Shown: positions 47,360-60,498, numbered from the stretch's first letter. The stretch is 64,000 bases of DNA from Rostratula benghalensis (GCA_013399305.1 VXAI01000065.1:3007103-3071102), one strand, 5' to 3'. Notes: generated from the letters alone by a model not told the origin. A program made the numbers and translations.

Positions 47360-50300
47360 TGACAGTGAAACAGAATAAGATTTACTAGTGCAAGTGTATA
47401 ACCATGGAATCAGATGCTAGAAAAAATGACATGTTGCAAGTGGGAAACCCAATAACAGGAGACAAAGAACAAAAGTGATCTCTCTTTTGAGAGCCCAGTG
47501 TATCATAGCTGCAAAAAACCTTCTTGATTATATGAATAGATATTTTTATAAAGTCAGGGAAGTAGCAGTACCATTTTATATCATACAGTTGTCATCATGA
47601 AAATAGAAGAGAGATGAAATTGCATAGAAGGACTACTATAAGGATTTGCAAAAAAAAAAAAATATTCTAAGGAAGATTAAGTTAAAAGATAATAAGGGAG
47701 CATATTCAAATTATTATAAATCCATTATGGGGTACACTAAAATAATGACCCGAATACTGTTACAGTAGTATTTCCAACCAACTAAGGAGAAGACCTATAA
47801 TATTCTTTAAAATAAGACATATGGTCAATAAATTCAAATTGTTTAATATGAAGCTTGAAAAACTTAGGAGCAGAATCATTCCTAGCAGACTGGGAATGAA
47901 GTTTTGGATAAGTGAGTTCATCATATTCCAAAAGGAATTTTAAAAACAACCTTGACCACTGTTTGTTTGCAGTCTCACGTTGCTGCATTAATACGTGCTT
48001 CGAGTCTTCTGCTAGTTGCTATGGAGGCTTATTTCCTTGCCAAGGAAAGAATGCTATTTTTGCTTGCCTCCCACTCTTCCTTACTTCCTTGCCACTTTCA
48101 GTGAGCACTTAAAGGATCAGCTGTTGGGCATTGTCATTTTTTCTCTGAAGCACTGGACTGAAAATAAAGTGAATATAGATTAAGTGTGATTACTGATAGT
48201 AATTTTTGTCTGGCATCTGACCATTGTGACCAAATGATGTCTTCAAGATTTAACCAACTAACAGGTTTGTGATAGAAAGTGATTTTCCTTTAGATTAAGT
48301 TGGAAGAAAAATTAGATTTTTTTTCTTTGTCCTTAGTAGTATAAGGCATGGTTTCTTGTTGAGGATCAGCTGGGAGGTTCATTAAAAGGGATCCCTGCTA
48401 GATCAGGAAGCCATGAAATTTTTGAGATCTGTTTTTTCTGCTCCCTTCCTATGTTTCTTTATAGTTGTCAATTTTCATTACTTGGTTTTAACTTTTCTGC
48501 AGACTACTGAAAAGTGCTGCAAGTTCTATGATGACACAAAGAACAGAAATGCAGTAGACAGATGTCTAAGATGAGCCTTTGTTACAGTGTTTTTTTTTCA
48601 TTGCAGGAGCTCAACCTGGCCATCCCTCTGATCTTCTCCGATCTTACTTTTCTAAAGCAGACTTACTATTGTCTTACTGACTTGCTGCAACCACAGACTG
48701 TGGGGTTAAACCTAAGAGTATCATTAAATCCTCAGCTACTCATCTTAAATTTCCAGTAAGACTGTTGATTAATTTTGATTGATATAATAGCTTTGGAATG
48801 ACACTTTTGTTTAGCCATAGAAAGCGCTGTCTTTTATTACCAGGTCTGTGAGATCTTTCATTTGACATGAATTGAAGAATTTACTCCCACTGCTTTCTTT
48901 AAGGTTTCCTGTGATTAATTTTAACAACATTTATTCCTCCTGTAAATTAAATGAAAGACATTCACTCCCTCACCATCCTTCTCCTTCCTGTCTACCATGC
49001 AGCAAAGCTAGGTAGAAATGGAGGGCAATTCAGTGGCTAGTTATGGCATGGTGGCTATCTGTTTTACTTACTGCTTCTGTTGGCAAATGAGAGGTAAACC
49101 CTACCAGTGTGGATGTCTGATGCCCTCTTAGTTTTAACATGACTACTGATGATCTGGATCACATATCTAACTAAAACTTCAGAACAATAAGTGCAAGTAT
49201 ATCGCTTTTCCATTTTCATGTGGATATCATCCGGTCTCTTTGTGCTGACTGACTGAAAATCCTTGGAAGCTAAATAGCTAGCTCATTGCTCTTCCTTAAA
49301 TCCGAGGACTGCAGTTCTGTTTACTCACCTTGGCTCACAGGACTCCTTAGTACTTTTAAAAAATATAATTCACAAAGGGTGAGGAAGGAGGTATAAAGGT
49401 GGAGAAAACACTAACCAGCTTAGGATCTGATTTTGAATTGCTGGTCAAGACTTGATTTCTGTGTAATTACTCTGACAGTAGACACGGAGGAGTGAATGAA
49501 ATTAAATTCACGGCCTATCACATGGCGTTGTTTTAGCTCCCTTGACCAGTGGAGTCAAAAAGCAAAATTCCTTATAAGTATTTCCTGTAATATATCCAGT
49601 TTTATTTTAGAAGCTGTAACACATTGATGTTACCGGATATATGAGTAATTTTTAAGTATATTTCTTGTTCTCATAGATGTTAAAAATGCCTGTAAGATTT
49701 CCAAATGTTTTCTAGAGTCCCATAAAAAATGTACACAGCTAAAAAGAGCATTTACAACAATTTTAATCTAATGATTTTTAAGCACCCTCTGTTTATGAAT
49801 GGCAGTTTTGACGGCAATATTCATGGCATTAGCAGTGCAGGCTGATACATGTCTCTGAAAAATCACAAGAGACAAAAATGTATCCTGAAAGAGGAGATTC
49901 TACTTTCCCAAATTCTCCACTAAGAGAAAAATTTTGTGTTTCAAAGGTGGTTTTGTTATCCTACTGCTGTTTTAGCCTTCTGGGTTAAGAACTCTATAAA
50001 AACATAGGCACTCGAGGCTTTTAACTGCAGCTGACTAGTCTTTGCAGTCAATCTCTTCAGTGAAGGCATAATTCAGTCCCCTGCAGAGCAGTAGATAAAG
50101 GTGCAATTTCACTTCTGCTAGGCTTTCAGGCAAACTGCTTTAGAAACCTAGCTTCTGAGGTGAAGCACTTGTATGATGTGAGCAGTATGTAAGGAAAGAG
50201 GACAGGGCCTCACAGACCAGGGGAATACCAAGCATCTTTCAGATAGTAGAAGTACTTGGCATATCTCCGGGTTTTGACAGATTTTTTTTTTCTTTATCGA

Positions 50301-53300
50301 GTGACTGAATAAGGGAATGGATAAGTCAGGCAGATTCCTCTGGTGATAGTTGTGGGGGGAGGGAGGACAGGAAAAGAAAGAGAGAGAAACAGCAACTACT
50401 AGTGTCAGTAGTTGAGCTCCTGTTTTATGACAAAAACTTAACTTTTTCAAACCATCATTTTCCTGGCCAGGTGTTCAGGTCAACTCTCTCAGTGGTGTGC
50501 ATCTACAGGTACAACATTTATTATAGTGGGACTCAGACTTTGTATTTGTCTGGCTCACAACAGTTATACTCTGAAAAACAACTGTCAAGTGCTAAGTATT
50601 TCTATCTCACATTATATCTATGAAATAATTAAAACAACTATCTTTAAAAGCAATAACATTTGAAGAAGATAATTCATGTCTCTGTGGTACAAAATGAATT
50701 AATCTGTGTGATGGCAGACAAGGAAATAAGGAAGTGTTATTTACTCACATTTCTGTTCAAACAGAAAAAAACTTCTTATCTTGCAAGAGAAAATATTCTG
50801 GTGAATACCAATGATCTTCAAGATCTCTAAATGACCTATGAAAAATGTTAAGAATTCTGACTGATATGTGAAAAACCACGCTACAAAGAAGTGAGCAGTT
50901 CAATAGATGGTGCTTTGTGCTTAGCAAGCAGAGTATAATGCAGTAGGCAAACAAAACCAATAAAAAGCATTCAGTTGCCTCTTAAAAGTCCAATACTTCT
51001 TTGTAATGTAGCAGGTGGAACTTATGGATGCATAATGCACGTACATTCCATGGGAAAAGTAGAATGTGCAGTTAAAATATTACATAGACGAATATGTGAA
51101 TAAGTTCTAAATAAGAACATTTAAAATTAATTAATCCGTCTCCTTAATATGGTAAAACATCTCTTAACTTATATTTCATCAAAATGTTTTGTTTTTTACA
51201 AAGCTCAACAATTCTAGTAGCTCAGAAATATCTAAAATGTATGTATTGTAACTGTGCCAGAGCTACAAGCTAAGGTCCATATCCAAACATCTTGAAAACT
51301 CAGATATGATCAGATCCAAGGTTTTGGTACAGCTTGTTATGAGACAGCTGCAAAATCTGGATTCTTATGCAGTAACTTCCTCAGAGTTTGCAGTGTCCAG
51401 ATGTTTGGTGGGGAGTGTTGCTTGCCTGGGCCATTCTATCCATTTGGGTTTTGTCTTACTTTTTTTAATATGTATTTTTACATTCTTAATTTCATTTTAT
51501 ATCTGACATATCTTTTGAGACAGTAAGCCTCATGCTGACTGTATCTGAAACATTAAAATTCCTTTACTTCTTTTTTCCTAAATGCAGTAGAAACAGAAGA
51601 TAAGCATAATATTGCATAGAGATTATTCTGCTTCAATTCATTATAGGATTCTACTACAGGCCACTACCTTTAATTAGTTTTGGAGTGATTAAATGTATCA
51701 CCTCAAGGACTGGAAATCTTCAAGACATTGCTACTGCCTTGTAAGAGATGTTAAGCTGCCATTGCAAATCTAAAAAAATGGAGAAAAAGTAATATTAAAA
51801 TCTGAGTTTTCAATCAAAAGGTTTTTCATCTCACTAACACAATATTCAGTTAAAAAGGTGTACTTTGGATTTAAAAATCTGAGATTAGTTGTTTTCAAAA
51901 CCTGTAAAGATAATGAAGACCACACAGTTCGTAACACACTGGCAGATCTAGCATTTTCATTTATTGTTATGAAGTTTTTGTTCCTCCTTTTGGAATTGCT
52001 TAACTCCAACATGTCAGCTCCACTCCCCATTTGTTACTGATTTGTTGCTTCCTTTACACATGATAATCATTCCAATGAGTTGAAAAGTGCTATTGTTCTT
52101 GAATGACCGTACCTTCTCCGAACTGTTAACGGAAATGAACCTGGAAGGGTAATTCTTTTGATTTAAGATAATTATGTCATCGAATTACGTACCTTAACCA
52201 TAGCAGACTAACTTCAAGAAACTTTGTGTTGCTTTCTGATGAAATTTAGCCCAGAGGCCAAAATCAGGAACCACCTTCTAAGTGAAACTTACCTAATTTA
52301 GAAAAAAGTACACCATAATGTTAAGTAACTTTCATTAAAAATAGTAAATATTCTAGTGACTCTGTATTGTATGCTGTACAGTGTGCAAAAAACCCCTTCA
52401 TCTAGGAGGGACTGAATTTGAAAAGAATTTGTTCTGTGGCACCTAGACAAAAAGAGTAAATTAATTCCCCATCGCATAAATATACTCCTGTTCTGCAGAA
52501 GTGTATTGCAGGTGGTGACCATCCAGAGGCAAAGCTGGGAGCACCTTTCAGCAGAAAGCTGGAAGATGTGACACTTCTTTCCCTGCTAGAAACCCACGGG
52601 CTCTATAATGGTGCGTGTTGGGGCGGGGAGGGCAGGGCCATTCTTTGTGTGTCTCCCGTGCCCTGCGAAGAGTGTTCACTTGGAGCATGCTGACTGAGTT
52701 CAGTCAGTATGACTTCATTAACAGGGGACAGTTTCCACATGTGAGGCAAGGAGGAGCAGTGCCTTCTAAGTCACAGGGATGTTGACAAAGCTGAGCCTGA
52801 GCTGCACAAGAGCAGTGTGCAGACAAATGTTTGGCATCAGAATTACACTTGGGCTCCAGAAGTTTAGCTGCTCAAGTCCAGTGAGGCTCCGCAGCCAAAA
52901 TCACAATGCTCTGACTTCTCACTTTATGGAGATCAGTTTTATATTAGACATCAATCTCTGCTTGGTTTAACCTACTTCACAGTGTATTAGGGGGAACTAC
53001 TTGCAGTACCCTGCAAAGGTGTAAACATTTACTTACAAAGACAGCATGAGATGTGTGTTTTGTTTGAAAATTGAAGAAAAAATCACTGTATAAGGAGCTA
53101 AATGGTACTTCCAGTTTCTGCAAGTCAGGATAGTCTGAAAGTATGTATTCTGGCTAAACTCCTACTGAGCTGTCTAATAACAAGTATTTTAAAAGGAGGG
53201 TTCAGAAGTCATTTTGTGTGCCATCTTTACTGGAACGGGATACTATTTTATTTCATAAGTAGCCTTATTGATCTCTGAGGGAATACTTGGAAGGTAAATT

Positions 53301-55760
53301 ACTGTTTAAAATATACAAGAAAAGCAAAATTTGATCATGAAGCAGAGCTACCTTTACAATCTTGGGGAATACAAAGCAAGTGGCCTTACACTGGGCCAAG
53401 GAATTGCTGGCCTTTTTTTAGAGCTCTGCTCATCTAATCCATCTCAACAAGCAGGGCTCAGTCTCTGGCCTTTAGCAACAGTGTCAGGGAGTGTACAGAA
53501 TGTACTTCCAGCAGCAGAGGAGAACTAGGAGGCTCCTCGTTTGCTTGCTTTATGGTTACCATTTAAAGAGTGCCTCTAGAGCATCTGGCAATCTCCGATC
53601 ACCTACATGTAGGGGCACAAGCGTGTTGTACTTGCTCATGTACTTTTTCCTGGCAACATACTCCATAAGAATTTTTGTACTCCTTTTAGGATATAAGCAG
53701 GATCAAAGCAAACATTTTGCTTATTTCTTAAATTAACTTTTAAGTCTTGTAATAATAAATGTTGAACCTTTTGCTGAACGATCAGATATGCATTATTGCT
53801 ATGAAAAGAGGATCCTTCCTTGACCTGAAACTTGATAATTACACACAAAGAAAGGATGGAAAATTGCTTTGGGTGGTACTATGGAGTAGAGCTGGGAGTT
53901 CTGGAGTCAGATGGTAATAAAGAGAAATCAGCATAGACTGAGCAATCAGAAAAAGTTCTTAATGAGTTAGCATCCCAAGAGGCATAGGGAAAACCCTGTC
54001 ATATGGAATGCTTAACATTTCATATTTAACATTAGACTGCAAAATGCATTGAATGAGGGAATAATCCTGCTCTGGCAGAGGGAGGTACTTATAATGCAAC
54101 TAATAATTTCAGGGCCAAATTCTCTGCTAGCATAAATAAGCCAAATGCTGCTGAAGTCAAAGGAGACCCACCCTTTCATGCCAACAAAGGATATAGTCTT
54201 CTCTGCTACTCTGAATGTAGCACAGTTTTGAATGGGGATCATTAATCCCCATGAAGCAGAGGCCTGTGTGAGTACTTGGCTTTCCAGGAGGGCTTCTTTT
54301 TCTTGCGTGTCTTTTTTTTTCCCACTATGATGAAATCCTGAATGAGAAAAAGCAAACTGTGGCATGCTTTCTTTAATCCCCAATGTGTGGTGTTAGTTGA
54401 CCTTCATAGCAGTCTGTTTCCTAGCTGTGTCTCATAAGGCTGTGTGATTTTTTTCAAATCAAGGACTGCTAAAGAGAATTGCATTGAACTAAATATTAAA
54501 TTTTTAAATGAACATGCTTGGTGCAGCTAAGGGCACAAAAACAAAGAACCAGCATTCTAACTGCATGCACATTACTGAACTCCCTTTGGGTTTTTTGTGG
54601 TCCTTCTCCTTTACTACTTACACTTAGTTTAAACAGCTAAATCTCTCTTCCCTCTCTCTTTCTTCCCTCTGCTTCCACCAGCTTCATTCCAATAAATAAT
54701 AGGCCCAAATGTGGGCTTAAAATGTATCCTGGGAGATCATCTAACCTTGCACTTTCAGACCTCCAAGTTTCACATGCCTAGCAGCAATTCACAATTTATT
54801 TGTTCTTCTTGCTAGCTCCTTTGCAAGGCTTGAGAGAATTATCATGACTTACTAACAATTGCAGTGGAAAAGTTTTCAGCCAGGAATGAAAGTTGCTGTC
54901 ATCAGGTAAACAAAATCTGATGAGATTTAGTCAGAAATAAAAATTAATCCATCATAAACCTGCTAGACTATGAACCCCATTTATTCCCAACACCCATAGG
55001 AATTTGGTTGAGGAGTTTGAGGACACCCATAGGAATTTGTTTGAGGCAGAACATTGCTTGAAACCCCAACGGGAAAGAGCTAAGTGTGATTCAGTGCATT
55101 ATGCAGGCAGATGCAGCACACAATTTTTACAGGCATATTAGAATATCTTTAACTCCAGTTTCGGGATCTGAATGAGCTTGACTCTTCTGTCTGTTCCCCT
55201 TCAGTTTGTGTGGGATCACTACATTTCAGAAATTAAAAGAAATCCATGCACAACAGTAGAAATAGGTGGAAGTGCCTGCATAGAGAGCATCCCAGCTGAT
55301 CTTTATCCTGAATAATTGTATGCCTATGCCACTTTCACATGACTACTACTCATCTGCTATAGGAAAAAGTATTTTGCTGGCTCTTCAGTAGGTTTAAGAA
55401 GGATCTTTTGCATTTAGGTAGGGTGGGGAAGAAAGATGAATTCTAAGTCCATAGTGCTTTCTATCTACTGTGTACGCCAATGATACAATGATGCCCAAAT
55501 GGCAACATATTGAAAGGACACTTTACTACAAAGCACTTTACATCCATTCAATCTCTCCGGAACCCACCCAGCCTAATAAACTGAAGCTTTTCTGATTTCA
55601 GTTTGAGAATTGATAGACTGTAGGTTTTACTCCAATTTGGATGAGGGTGGAAATGCCTTTTCTAGTGCTCCCTTTTCAGTAGGCACTGTCATGATGTGTA
55701 GACTTGGATGGAAACATGCCCATGGTAGCCTTGAAGGGAACAGGAGTTTGAAGGACATAC
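47360..55760. other. Intergenic, no gene seen
   Basis: This is AT-rich sequence with no recognised coding exons. A locally GC-richer patch lies at 52500-52760, and a 24-base imperfect tandem duplication lies at 54990-55046. The reading frame at 54012-54383 (minus, 123 codons) has no recognisable family. The block beginning GGGCCAAATTCTCTGCTAGC at 54113 vaguely recalls an ancient archosaur interspersed repeat. Confidence 0.55.
54990..55046 (+). repeat. 33-bp period tandem duplication
   Basis: The 24-mer beginning ACACCCATAGGAATTTG occurs at 54990 and again at 55023 with one mismatch. Confidence 0.9.
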
Positions 55761-55769
55761 TTTTACTAC

Positions 55770-55960
55770 TCAGGCTTTAAATGAGTCTGAAAACCTTTTC
55801 CAGCATTTTTTCAGAGTGTTAATGCAATGCTCCTCTTCAATGTATTCTGGGCAATTTCAGAAACTGCTTTTACTAGGTCATCAGAAGCAGTGCAGAGTAT
55901 TTCTTTCCTCTGCCAGCAGGTACAGGAGCGACAGTCACCTGAGCATCGTATTTCTAAGTC
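55770..55960 (-). pseudogene. Polinton-associated small reading frame, decayed
   Basis: The minus strand reads ASDDLVKAVSEIAQNTLKRS followed by IALTL and a stop. This resembles, from memory, a small basic protein of unknown function that often sits directly after the ATPase in metazoan Polinton/adintovirus-like elements (pattern D-LVKAI-E-A-N-LKG-V-L). Its place just downstream of the ATPase fits. The C-terminal half is not readable. The assignment is tentative. Confidence 0.4.
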
Positions 55961-55984
55961 TGCACTGATAGCAATGCAAGCTGT

Positions 55985-56635
55985 CAGTCAAGGCCTTCTC
56001 TAATTACTGCTGAACACCAGTCTTTTTCTATTTTCAATGTGTAAAGAGTCAGCCACTCTGACTGGGAAAGATCAGTTCTTAGCCTAAAAGCCTCAGTTAG
56101 AAGGATTAAATTGGCAAATGAATACCCATGTGGTACCTACGTAAATTCTTCAGACACTTCTAAAAAGAACAGGACTTGCTGGACACATCTGCCAGGCTGA
56201 GGGCACAACTTGGGGATTGTCTCTGGAATTCTCAAATAACACCATATATTGTGTTAAGAGTGATTGTGCAGCTCTTTTTACCCTGGAAAAAAACTTTCTG
56301 GACACTGAGATTCCTGTGATGCACATACTTAGTAAAAACTTTCCCAGTTTCATTGCTCTCACAGGCAGAGTTCATCAAAACTTCCATCAGTACTGTTTTT
56401 ACTTTATTAGGGGGAAATAAGTGGTTCTCTCTAAGATTTTCAGATGAGTCCTTCACAAATTTGAGAAAAGAATGCTTACAGAGCAGCTCCTGCCAACAAC
56501 AGTCAGAATATGGATTAGTCCCAAGCATATCAGAGAGGTAGTGGTTGGTGTTCTCCAAAACACTTTCTACAAAGTAAACTTTCCCACAGTTGCTAAGACC
56601 GTGCCAGAACAGCAGAAGAGGGGTACTTCCAGCAC
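55985..56635 (-). pseudogene. Polinton/Maverick packaging ATPase, decayed
   Basis: In Polintons and related DNA viruses this FtsK/HerA-type ATPase is thought to package the genome into capsids. The minus strand reads a degraded P-loop (GLSNCGKVYFVESVLE, with V where the Walker A Thr/Ser is expected). LRENHLFPPNKV follows, then a region where the Walker B aspartates are replaced (VLMEVLM). The strongly conserved stretch FTKYVHHRNLSV and FFQGKKS-TI-LN come next, leading into NSRDNPQVVPSAWQM after a frameshift. Stops and at least two frameshifts follow toward an LR-DL-like C-terminus. It lies on the same strand and just after the polymerase remnant, the order expected of one element. The assignment rests on recalled family patterns; a profile search would settle it. 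Confidence 0.72.
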
Positions 56636-56689
56636 ATGATCAAAAACTGTAGAGGAGGCTTTTAAAATTTTGGTCAGGATGCTTTGCCA

Positions 56690-58790
56690 TGGACTACCTT
56701 ATGCCTCTTCTGAAAGGTCCTGGTTCCTGTTGTCCACTTCTCCTCTCCTCTTTCCTGATGACAGAGCACTCTTCTATCCCATTCTTGTTAAGGTCATCAC
56801 CGGTTGTATTTATGATATAGTCCAACATAAGACCCCCTCAGTGCCTCAAACTTGGTATTTTCTCTCTTTGTTGCATTTAACCTTTAAGCAAGCCTGCAGA
56901 CTGAAAGGAGCCATAGGATTTGGGGCCTGATGACATCAACTCCATAATGTGCTAATCTGGTGGCAAATCACCTATCAACTCACCTGAGCAGCAACACCTG
57001 ATCTCCCAAATGTCACAGAGTCTGTGTCATAACAAAGGCAATGGTCTTGCAGGGCATGTAAGAGGTCGTGAAGCCTGAGGCCCGGGTATGCTGTGGTGAA
57101 GCATACACTCAGGGTTGCACATCCTTTGGCAGTCTTCCATCAGAGAGTGACCGTATCATTATTGGTACAATCACAGGAGGAGACATTGTAAGCTGGAGAA
57201 TAGAGGTAACCCTGCAGCTCATCTGGTTCTCTCTCTCAATTTTCCCCATGGGGAATTTAAAAATGGTTTTGCAATTTGGCAGGGATTTTCCTAATATGTT
57301 CAGGCCGCAAAATAGCATCTTCTTTCTGCCTCTAATATTCAACGTATTAGCTTTCTTGTCATCATCTGTGTATCAGGCTGAGTAGCCTGAAGCTTCCTTG
57401 TTCTGGCGGGGTGGAGTTTTATATAACATGGGAAAAGACTCCTACTCCCTTTTCAAAATGTCAAACCTCATAAATTTCACAGACCCTATAGCTCTTCTCC
57501 CAGAGCCTTATTCAGTTCCAGGGAATACCAGGTACACACAAGGGCTCCTTCTTTGTTGCTGTGGTTGCAGAGGGCCTGGCAGCTTTCTGCAAAAGTATAG
57601 CACAAAGGAAACTGAAGCTTGCTATTTACCCTCACAGGAAGCACAGGAAGAAAGACCCCAGGAGGTGGGTTGATCTTTACTTTGAACATCCCAAAGTAAG
57701 CTGTCAGGGTGTAAAAACTCTCAAAAATAACTCCAGGATGTCCAAGAGCTGATGAAGGGATAGAGGCTAGCAAAATCATGCTAATGTATTTTTCTCTCAC
57801 TGGCTGGTTTGTAATACTCATAAATGGCATTTGTCCTGCCACCAAAAAGCGCATCTCTGGGGACCAGCAGTGTGAGCAGTTTGTCTGCAATTTCGACAAC
57901 AGATTTTGTCAGTGACCCACTCATGCACCCATTTAGATCTGATGTTAAAATCTGCTCACTTCAGGTGGTCCACATTTTGTTTTGTTGTGTAGTATTTTTC
58001 CACAGATAAATGCAGGGTCATGAGACAAGCAGAGCCAGCAATAATAATAGCTGTTATGGCCACGGTTATATGATGTTTGACAAAGCTCATAGAAGTTTCT
58101 CACCCCAAATATCTTCCTGGTATCCTTAGCACTATAATAATGTTCACCATGTAAAAGAAGGAGAAGGGTCTTGGAGGTATTTAATATTGTGATTTGGCTT
58201 AAAAATTCCCAACCTTCAAACCCCTCAGATAGGAGGATGATATGTACATTTTATGTAGAAGATTTTTATGCAAGGGTTTGTCACTCAACATGACCTTTCC
58301 TTGCACAGACCACTGCAGTTTGTCATGTAGCTCTGTTGCTCTGCCTAACAGTTCTGCTTCTGTCAGACCCATCTTGGCTATGAGAGCTGCAACACTTGCA
58401 GCAAAACAGAGATTATCATCATGGTTTCTTAGAGCAACGAAATAGTTCTGCTTTTTGTCTGTAATTTTGGATTAGGAGATACACTGCAGGGTTCTGCAAC
58501 CCCTTCCTCCTATGGTTTTCACAATAATGGCAGGCACAATTAAAGCTCGATCAAAACACAGTTCTCTTGCTTTGCAGGAGAGTACTGTTGCATTCACGTT
58601 GTTTAAATGAATGGTGGGTGAATATAGAGTCATGTATGCTGACAGCTTCAAGATGGAGCTGGGCATAAACACCAGGTTCAAACAGCTGGTGTAAATCATC
58701 AAAAATTTACTCTGCACCCTGAACAAACATTTCATAAGCTTCAAGTAGGGATACTGGACCTAAAGTAATAAATATGTATTCTTCACATAT
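56690..58790 (-). pseudogene. Polinton/Maverick family-B DNA polymerase, decayed
   Basis: Polintons encode a protein-primed family-B DNA polymerase. The minus strand shows its signatures in order. First is an N-terminal domain with CKARELCFDRALIV and NHDDNLCFAASVAAL. A Cys-rich zinc-binding segment follows (YELCQTSYNRGHN, CWLC, near 57980-58090), then RDALFGGRTNAIYEYY (about 57813-57862). The palm motif A is FASLYPF, at about 57754-57774. GHPGVIF and PVLPVRVNSKLQFPLCYTF come next. The catalytic motif C is YDTDSV at 57014-57031, and SSGPKSYGSF follows near 56900. Frames shift repeatedly and stops are frequent. The 3'-5' exonuclease section expected between the zinc segment and GGRTN seems deleted. 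Both polymerase aspartates survive in motif C, but the gene cannot be active. Confidence 0.85.
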
Positions 58791-59880
58791 CACCCAGCTC
58801 CAAACATCTGCACTGGCTAGTCCCACTGCCCATGGGGCGGACTGCTGCCTTCTCCACCTCTGCTGCAATAATTGTTAAGTCCCTTCCAGGGAATCATCTT
58901 CTACCTGAGTGGGAGACTTATTCACTGGCACATACATTCAGAAAATCAATTTGCACCTAAGGGTGACATGGTGGTTCCCCCTCACCAATAAATACTTGCA
59001 GTGGTGCAAAAGTAATTTGGCTTTCCTAACTAGAAGTCTTTGTTCTAACATTTTTTTCTCTTTTACTGGCCTGTAAGGCAAGACCTCAAAACTAACAGCC
59101 CCATCAGCCCTTTTATCACCACTAACTGCCTTCTACCCTGTGCTTGAAAATAAACAATCATGGTTTATGAGTGCTGAAACCTTTCTTACTGTTTATTGTG
59201 GCACCCCTAAAAAACTGGCCTAGCTGTGCTAATTAATGTCTTTGTTTATAACACTGTGTTTTGCTTTGATGTCCTGTGAACAACAGCCATATCCTTATCA
59301 GCACAGCTAGCACATGCATGACCACCCTCCTGACTTATTATGCCTCTGTCATAGCACCACCCCCTGCCCTTTTATCAGCAACATCCTGATGGTGTTCTCT
59401 GAGAGCATGGGGTTACAGTCCACGTCCCAAAGCCTGGGTCATGCTGCTTTTGCAGTTATCAGGGTGTTCTAACAAGACAGTCATCATGGCATGCTCAGTC
59501 CTCCACCTCTTATTTGCAGCATCTGTGTACAGCAGCTAAGTGTACAGTACCAACCTGAACCCTATAATGGTGTTACAGGTAGCTGTAAGATCCACCCCAA
59601 CCAGAGGGAAAGCGAGCTTCCCACCACCCACACTGCTGGGCTGAGTGTGAGTGCAGGACCATCTTGAACTCTTGGCTTATGAGATCAGACTCTTTTTTGC
59701 ACACAACAGAGTCTGCATCATAGGCCTGTTGGTGAGTATCCTCGGAATGCTCCATAGCCCTTGGACATGTTCACCCACCCTTCTGGTACCACTTAGCCTT
59801 CTTGAAGTTCATCTTCCCTCAATGTGTTGGGCTTATTTTGTAGCCTTATGAAGTGAGGGACCCTAACTTCTGTTTAATTG
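58791..59880 (-). other. Possible further Polinton remnants
   Basis: Upstream of the polymerase on the same strand are coding-like stretches interrupted by stops: MNFKKAKWYQKGG near 59810, AYDADSVVCKKESDLISQEF near 59700, and AFPLVGVDLTAT near 59590. I cannot assign them to a Polinton capsid, protease or integrase gene. They may belong to the same element or be chance open stretches. Confidence 0.3.
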
Positions 59881-59979
59881 CTTACTATTCACATTTAAAT
59901 TTTGATTAGTCACCTGATTAGCTCATAAAATAATGCTCTATCCACTTTCTACCTATGTGCTCATGGTTTATAAGTATTT

Positions 59980-60152
59980 ATTTGTTTTTATATTATATAT
60001 TCTATATAAAAATATATATAATATTTTATACATGTAATATTGCATTTATATAAATCTATATAAATCTATAAATATCTATGGATATATTTGCACTCCTCTA
60101 TACATATATATTTCTACATATGTACATACTGGATATATTTTTTATATATGAC
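59980..60152 (+). repeat. AT-rich (TATA)n low-complexity tract
   Basis: About 170 bases are built from TATA, ATATT and TATAAATC units, including TATATAAATC in near-tandem. Confidence 0.85.
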
Positions 60153-60469
60153 CTCTTTCTGGCTTAACAGACACAGGAAGCCAATCACAGGGCTGCCCGA
60201 GAACATGTAGGTATATTAGTGTCAAGTAATGACCATCAGCCAATCCTAGTACAGTATGGAAACATGTAGGTTTAACTAAAGGTGCCACAGAATGTAAAAA
60301 ACCACATGATTTTTCTGTAAATGTTCCGGTACTGTTGGGTCCCTCTATGCTACACGGTGTCCATATCCCAGCTCCCTGAATTAGGTGCTGGTTTTGTGGA
60401 AACTGCCAGATGCCCTGATATTCTCACCTATTTTTTTTCCCTCTCTGTTTTTTTGGTGTTTTTTTTTTA

Positions 60470-60498
60470 ATAATGTCTTTTTTTTTTTTTTTTTTTTA
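60470..60498 (+). repeat. Poly-T run
   Basis: A run of about 19 T preceded by other T-rich stretches (60430-60498). It could be the A-tail of a minus-strand retroposed sequence, but I recognise no body. Confidence 0.7.

Noticed and set aside
52690..52707. CTGACTGA-GT-TCAGTCAG inverted repeat
   Set aside because: An 8-base arm is expected about once by chance in 64 kb, and no gene context supports an operator or hairpin role.
54012..54383. 123-codon minus-strand frame left of the Polinton relic
   Set aside because: I considered it as a further element gene. The peptide has no recognisable family, and part of the DNA resembles an old interspersed repeat instead.
58999..59020. GTGGTGCAAAAGTAATTTGG, similar to a mariner/MADE1 terminal repeat
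   Set aside because: Only about 17 bases match, no second inverted repeat was found nearby, and it lies beside decayed coding-like sequence.
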